Position numbers and translations under genes: made by a program
Assembly: GCF_014698835.1 (NCBI RefSeq)
Contig: NZ_JACJTU010000019.1
Span: 87,196-151,195, forward strand
Length of the DNA: 64,000 bases
Direction: 5' to 3'
Source: Nostoc paludosum FACHB-159
GTDB taxonomy: Bacteria; Cyanobacteriota; Cyanobacteriia; Cyanobacteriales; Nostocaceae
Shown: piece after piece, positions 60,871 through 64,000 of the stretch
Numbering within the stretch: position 1 is the stretch's first letter
How the letters are laid out: each line of letters opens with the position of its first letter
Notes under the pieces: generated by a model
Databases searched by the model: none
Seen by the model: the letters and a program-made list of their open reading frames with translations, nothing else
What the model was told of the DNA's origin: nothing

Positions 60871-62829
60871 TTACAAATTATTGCCATCAGTTTGTATATT
60901 GTTTTCGATCGCAGTTGGTATTGGGAGATTTTCTAAGGTAGGGTGAGTTGATGTGCCAGCTATTACTTGGTTATTGCCACGTACTAGCTGATTGATTTGA
61001 CCGATTAGTTCACCTAACTTACCTTCCTCAAGTAAAGTATTTATTAAGGAAAGCCCGCTAGTAGATAGTAGCAATTTGTTAATATCTTGACTGCCGTTGC
61101 TGCCATTTGCACCAGGGAATGAATAAATGCGAGTATCTCCTAAAACTCCCGGTTGCGGTGCTAAGGCAGTGACAATTTCTGGTAGTTTATCGGCTAATTC
61201 TGGCCAAATTGTTGTAATAATTTTGGCGGTGAGATTGGCATTACTAATGGAATTTTCGGCGGCGATTTTGGCGCGAATACCTTCGGCTTCTGCTAAAACT
61301 TGGTCGCGGTTTGCTGCTGCTAAGGTGCGAATTGCTTCTGCTTCTAATTCTGCTGCTTCTTGGGCAATTTCGGCTTGACGGCGGCGGCGGAAAGCATCGA
61401 TTTCCACAACGTTACGATCGCCAATACTCTTTTCTTGCGCTTCTCGTTCCGCAGCGATAATCGATAGCTGTTTGTTGCGTTCGGCTTTTTCCACTTCCCC
61501 GGCGGTTTTAACTGATTCCTCGGCTTTGGCTTGTTGTGCTTGTGCCACAAAGCTTTCGCGTTTTTTGTTAGCAATGGCGATCGCTACATCTTCTTGAGCC
61601 AATTTTGCCAGTCGTTCTGACTCAACTATCTGCACTTGTGCCTGTAGTTTTCCTGATTCTACAGTTTGTTGGCGTGTAATCTCTGCTAGTTCAGATTCCT
61701 GTTTTTGCAGTGCTTGTACTACCTTTAGCTGTTTATTGCGTTCTTCCAGAGCAATATCAGCTTCAATTTGGCTTTGTTGCACCGATAGTTTTTTACGAAT
61801 TTCTTCTTCTTCAACTGATTTTTCCTGCAAAATTTTAGTTCGGCGTACTGTTGCAGCTTCCCTATCTTTGGATTCTTGAATTTCCCGTTCTCGCTGTGCT
61901 TTTAGTGCTTCTACTTGCAACTTTTGCTCTAGTTTCGCACTTTCTTGTTCTTGGGCAATTTGGAGCGATCGCTTTTGAGCATCTAGTTCTTTTTGCTCAA
62001 TTGTTACTTGTGTTGCTAACTCTACTTCCCGTTTTTGTTGAATCGAGCGCTGAATAATTTCGGTTCGCAAGCGCACACCTTGGGCATCAAAAAAGTTATC
62101 TGGATCGTAGGTAACACTTTCTAATATTTCCGAAATCGCAATGTTATTTAAAGTTAACCCGACTTTTTTCAAATCCGGGCCAACTAAGTTCAATACTTCC
62201 TGAGCAAACCCCAATTTATCAGAATCAATTTCTGCTAAATCTTTCGTTTTGGCTGCCGCCCTAATTGCGTCATCGGCTCTTTTTTCTAAAGCATTTTTGA
62301 TATCTTCCGGAGTAATTTTACTTCCACTTTGAGATAGTCTAGCGGCCGCTGTCAACACATCTTCTTCGGAGGCATTAATACATACATAAAAAGTCACGCG
62401 GATATCTGCTCGTAAGTAATCTCTAGTCCGGACTGCAAGTTTGCCAGTCCGTTCCACATCAATGGAAATTTCTCGCAAAGGTACCCGTGTCAGCTGATGA
62501 AATCCGGGTAGGATAATGCAACCGCCATAGAGAATTACCGCTTTCTTTTTAATAAAAAGACCCCCAGTCCTCACGAAAGCTTCGTTGTTGGGTGTCACTA
62601 CATAAACCCGTGTATAAGCAAACAAGCTGAGTAATAGTAATAAAACTAAGCTAGCAATCACCACTGGAAAGACTAATCCACCATTTATTTGAGCAAAATT
62701 AGGCATAACTTTTACTGGAAGTGTTTGGTCAATTAATGTTATTTGTTTTTGTTGTTGTAACTTAATCTCTGGAACTTCAGCTATTTCGACACTCGGTAAA
62801 GACTGGATAAAAGTCAACCAAAAAAGCAT
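60871..62829 (-). CDS. Flotillin-like (YqiK-type) membrane scaffold protein
   Basis: A 652-residue protein. An N-terminal segment precedes one strong membrane helix (about 52-75, LVFPVVIASLVLLLLLSLF). The SPFH/band-7 domain (about 80-265) contains TPNNEAFVRTGG and RVPLREISIDVERTGKLAVRTRDYL (in part). A long EA-rich coiled coil (about 265-540) with many QAQ and EAE repeats follows. Flotillins organise membrane microdomains. It lies directly downstream of the NfeD/YqiJ-like gene (21 bp apart), the pairing seen in Escherichia coli yqiJK. A membrane-microdomain role is inferred by family. Confidence 0.93.
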   Translation of the reverse strand: MLFWLTFIQSLPSVEIAEVPEIKLQQQKQITLIDQTLPVKVMPNFAQINGGLVFPVVIASLVLLLLLSLFAYTRVYVVTPNNEAFVRTGGLFIKKKAVILYGGCIILPGFHQLTRVPLREISIDVERTGKLAVRTRDYLRADIRVTFYVCINASEEDVLTAAARLSQSGSKITPEDIKNALEKRADDAIRAAAKTKDLAEIDSDKLGFAQEVLNLVGPDLKKVGLTLNNIAISEILESVTYDPDNFFDAQGVRLRTEIIQRSIQQKREVELATQVTIEQKELDAQKRSLQIAQEQESAKLEQKLQVEALKAQREREIQESKDREAATVRRTKILQEKSVEEEEIRKKLSVQQSQIEADIALEERNKQLKVVQALQKQESELAEITRQQTVESGKLQAQVQIVESERLAKLAQEDVAIAIANKKRESFVAQAQQAKAEESVKTAGEVEKAERNKQLSIIAAEREAQEKSIGDRNVVEIDAFRRRRQAEIAQEAAELEAEAIRTLAAANRDQVLAEAEGIRAKIAAENSISNANLTAKIITTIWPELADKLPEIVTALAPQPGVLGDTRIYSFPGANGSNGSQDINKLLLSTSGLSLINTLLEEGKLGELIGQINQLVRGNNQVIAGTSTHPTLENLPIPTAIENNIQTDGNNL

Positions 62830-62850
62830 ACTATTTTCCTCTTAATAATT

Positions 62851-63540
62851 TTAATCTTTGCGAGACGAATTATTTAACCAGTGTTCTTCGTCGGGACTAT
62901 CTTTAGCAATAACTACGTAAATTTGCGCCTTATGTTCAATAATTAAAACTTTTTCTCCACGTTGGGGTGCAACAGTTCCCCAGTCTGGTAAAACAGCACT
63001 AATAGTTAAAAGATTGCGTTTTGCATCTAGCACATCTACTTGTCCAATTCTGCCCTGATTCTCAGTTGGAATATAAGCAGAGATGACAATTCCAACGCAA
63101 CCTATTAAGCGATCGCTACTCACATCTTCACCAAACTCTGCAAATATTTTGCCAATTGGCCGCGCTATTAATCCTCCTAATAATAAGCTAATAATTAACG
63201 AAACAAATAATATAATGCTCCCAATCAAACCACCAAGATTACTATTGGAAACTCCACCAAACCAAACATTCAACATCCACCCCAAAACGCCCCACAAACT
63301 CAAATCTGTAGCCAGTAACAATATTAATGGAGCTTTCCCAATCCCAGCCCATCCCAAGAATTGCCCAAAGCCCAATTCGTTATTGCTTTGTGCCTCTACA
63401 TCTGCATCTACATCTACATCCACATCTGCATCAATATCAAAATCTTGCCCCCCGCCCCCGGAAATTATCATAAAAAAGAACAGCAAAACCCCCATTCCCA
63501 GAAAAATCCAATAGGGTAAGTTGTTTGGACTAAACAGCAT
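62851..63540 (-). CDS. YqiJ/NfeD-like OB-fold membrane protein
   Basis: A 229-residue protein. It starts with a membrane helix (WIFLGMGVLLFFFMII), an acidic Asp/Val repeat (DIDADVDVDVDADVEA, residues about 35-52), then two or three further helices, with LGGLIGSIILFVSLIISLLLGG as the last. A C-terminal OB-fold domain (ISAVLPDWGTVAPQRGEKVLIIEH in part) completes it. The layout matches YqiJ, the partner of flotillin YqiK. It lies 21 bp upstream of the flotillin gene. The acidic segment is unusual and may bind cations. Confidence 0.82.
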   Translation of the reverse strand: MLFSPNNLPYWIFLGMGVLLFFFMIISGGGGQDFDIDADVDVDVDADVEAQSNNELGFGQFLGWAGIGKAPLILLLATDLSLWGVLGWMLNVWFGGVSNSNLGGLIGSIILFVSLIISLLLGGLIARPIGKIFAEFGEDVSSDRLIGCVGIVISAYIPTENQGRIGQVDVLDAKRNLLTISAVLPDWGTVAPQRGEKVLIIEHKAQIYVVIAKDSPDEEHWLNNSSRKD

Positions 63541-63930
63541 AATATTTCGTTAATGATATGTCCTGGTAGTTTTGTAAAATATAATACTCTTATTGGCTAG
63601 CTAAAGCCCCGACCTCAGAAGAAAGCGGATAAATATCTATGAATAGGTGGCTTTAAGACCCCTATTTTAAAAATTGCTGAATTCTGAATTTTGGCTCACT
63701 ACTTTTTTATACTACACTAATAATACACAAAGCTCCATATCCATTTTATGAATAGTTACTGATAAAGAAAGAAATAGAATTATTTATCTGCTAAAATAAT
63801 ATAAATCTTAAGATTTTTCAAAAATTAGTAACCTAAATTCAGTAAATATAAAGATACTTCAATTAGACATCTCCAAAATAGTATGTTTTGTGATAAAAGA
63901 ACATCATGAGAAGTTTTTTGACACTAAAAT
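63541..63930. other. Intergenic region before the window end
   Basis: About 390 bp of AT-rich DNA upstream of the YqiJ/flotillin operon and of the partial transposase frame. It includes a run TTAGACATCTCCAAAATAG near 63865 that could be the left end of an insertion sequence, but only one end is visible. Confidence 0.3.
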
Positions 63931-64000
63931 ATGAGTAATATACTGAATCACATTGAGGAGAATCCGAAAGAAACAAAGCGGTTAATTGGTATGGAGTATG
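63931..64000 (+). CDS. Probable transposase, N-terminal fragment (runs off the window)
   Basis: The frame from the ATG at 63931 is open to the end (23 codons): MSNILNHIEENPKETKRLI, then GMEY. This start resembles the N-terminus of IS5-type transposases common in Nostoc-like genomes, which I recall as ILNHIEENPKETKRLIG. The match rests on memory and on this short stretch, so it is only probable. If correct, the window ends inside an insertion sequence. Confidence 0.5.
   Translation, partial: MSNILNHIEENPKETKRLIGMEY

Overview
The window looks like a chromosomal segment of a filamentous, Nostoc-like (Nostocales) cyanobacterium. The evidence is the oxygenic photosynthesis genes (psbO, petJ, ndhS, thf1/psb29, cpcT), a cyanobacterial group 3 sigma factor, many copies of the GCGATCGC octamer (HIP1), and intergenic DNA crowded with heptanucleotide tandem repeats and palindromic repeats of the kind known from Nostoc, Anabaena and Calothrix. 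No tRNA, rRNA or CRISPR array was recognised. The genus is an inference from gene content.

Layout. 1-7150: the 3' end of a STAND-type WD40 repeat protein with 14 repeats, a small hypothetical gene, psbO with two terminator hairpins, sigF, and a two-gene lipoprotein unit. 7150-12320: a small ORF in the leader of glyA, then glyA, cinA, a PD-(D/E)XK-like protein with a HicB-like partner, and a DUF2993 protein. 12850-22900 (mostly minus strand): uxs and ugd (UDP-glucuronate to UDP-xylose), a CPA2 antiporter with Usp domains, a HAS-barrel-like protein, ndhS, rodA, mrp and a SRPBCC protein. 23350-29810: hemF, a STAS protein, cpcT, thf1, a PF04020 membrane protein, ExbD/ExbB and a DUF1232 protein. 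30200-38800: a large GH15/phosphorylase-kinase-like protein, a 44-residue small protein, mgtE with a structured leader, pyrB carrying an in-frame repeat insertion, a Uma2 protein and a pentapeptide-repeat protein. 38900-41930: tldD and its pmbA-like partner. 42220-43870: a ParA-like ATPase followed 10 bp later by a HEPN protein with an intact R-x4-H motif, preceded by a 27-bp palindrome. This is the best candidate for an undescribed system. 44280-47300: an operon of a GT2 glycosyltransferase, a flavin-dependent oxidoreductase and two small SMR/EamA-like membrane proteins. 47300-49380: 2.1 kb without a convincing gene. 49380-56760: tex, a 2Fe-2S ferredoxin, a second PF04020 protein, a YqaE/Pmp3 protein, a coiled-coil protein, petJ and an aldo/keto reductase. 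57480-64000: a GC-richer secreted RTX protein with a nearly perfect internal 537-bp duplication, a flotillin/YqiJ pair, and the start of a probable transposase running off the end.

How it fits together. Most genes are housekeeping: photosynthetic electron transport and photosystem upkeep (psbO, petJ, ndhS, thf1, cpcT, hemF), one-carbon and pyrimidine metabolism (glyA, pyrB), nucleotide-sugar and envelope functions (ugd, uxs, rodA, GT2 operon), and ion transport (antiporter, mgtE). The accessory signal lies in the ParA-HEPN pair, the nuclease-like/HicB-like pair and a rich set of dispersed non-coding elements. At least six repeat families are present. One has 161-bp copies with 12-bp terminal inverted repeats, one has two about 210-240 bp copies with conserved internal sequence, and one has invaded the pyrB reading frame.
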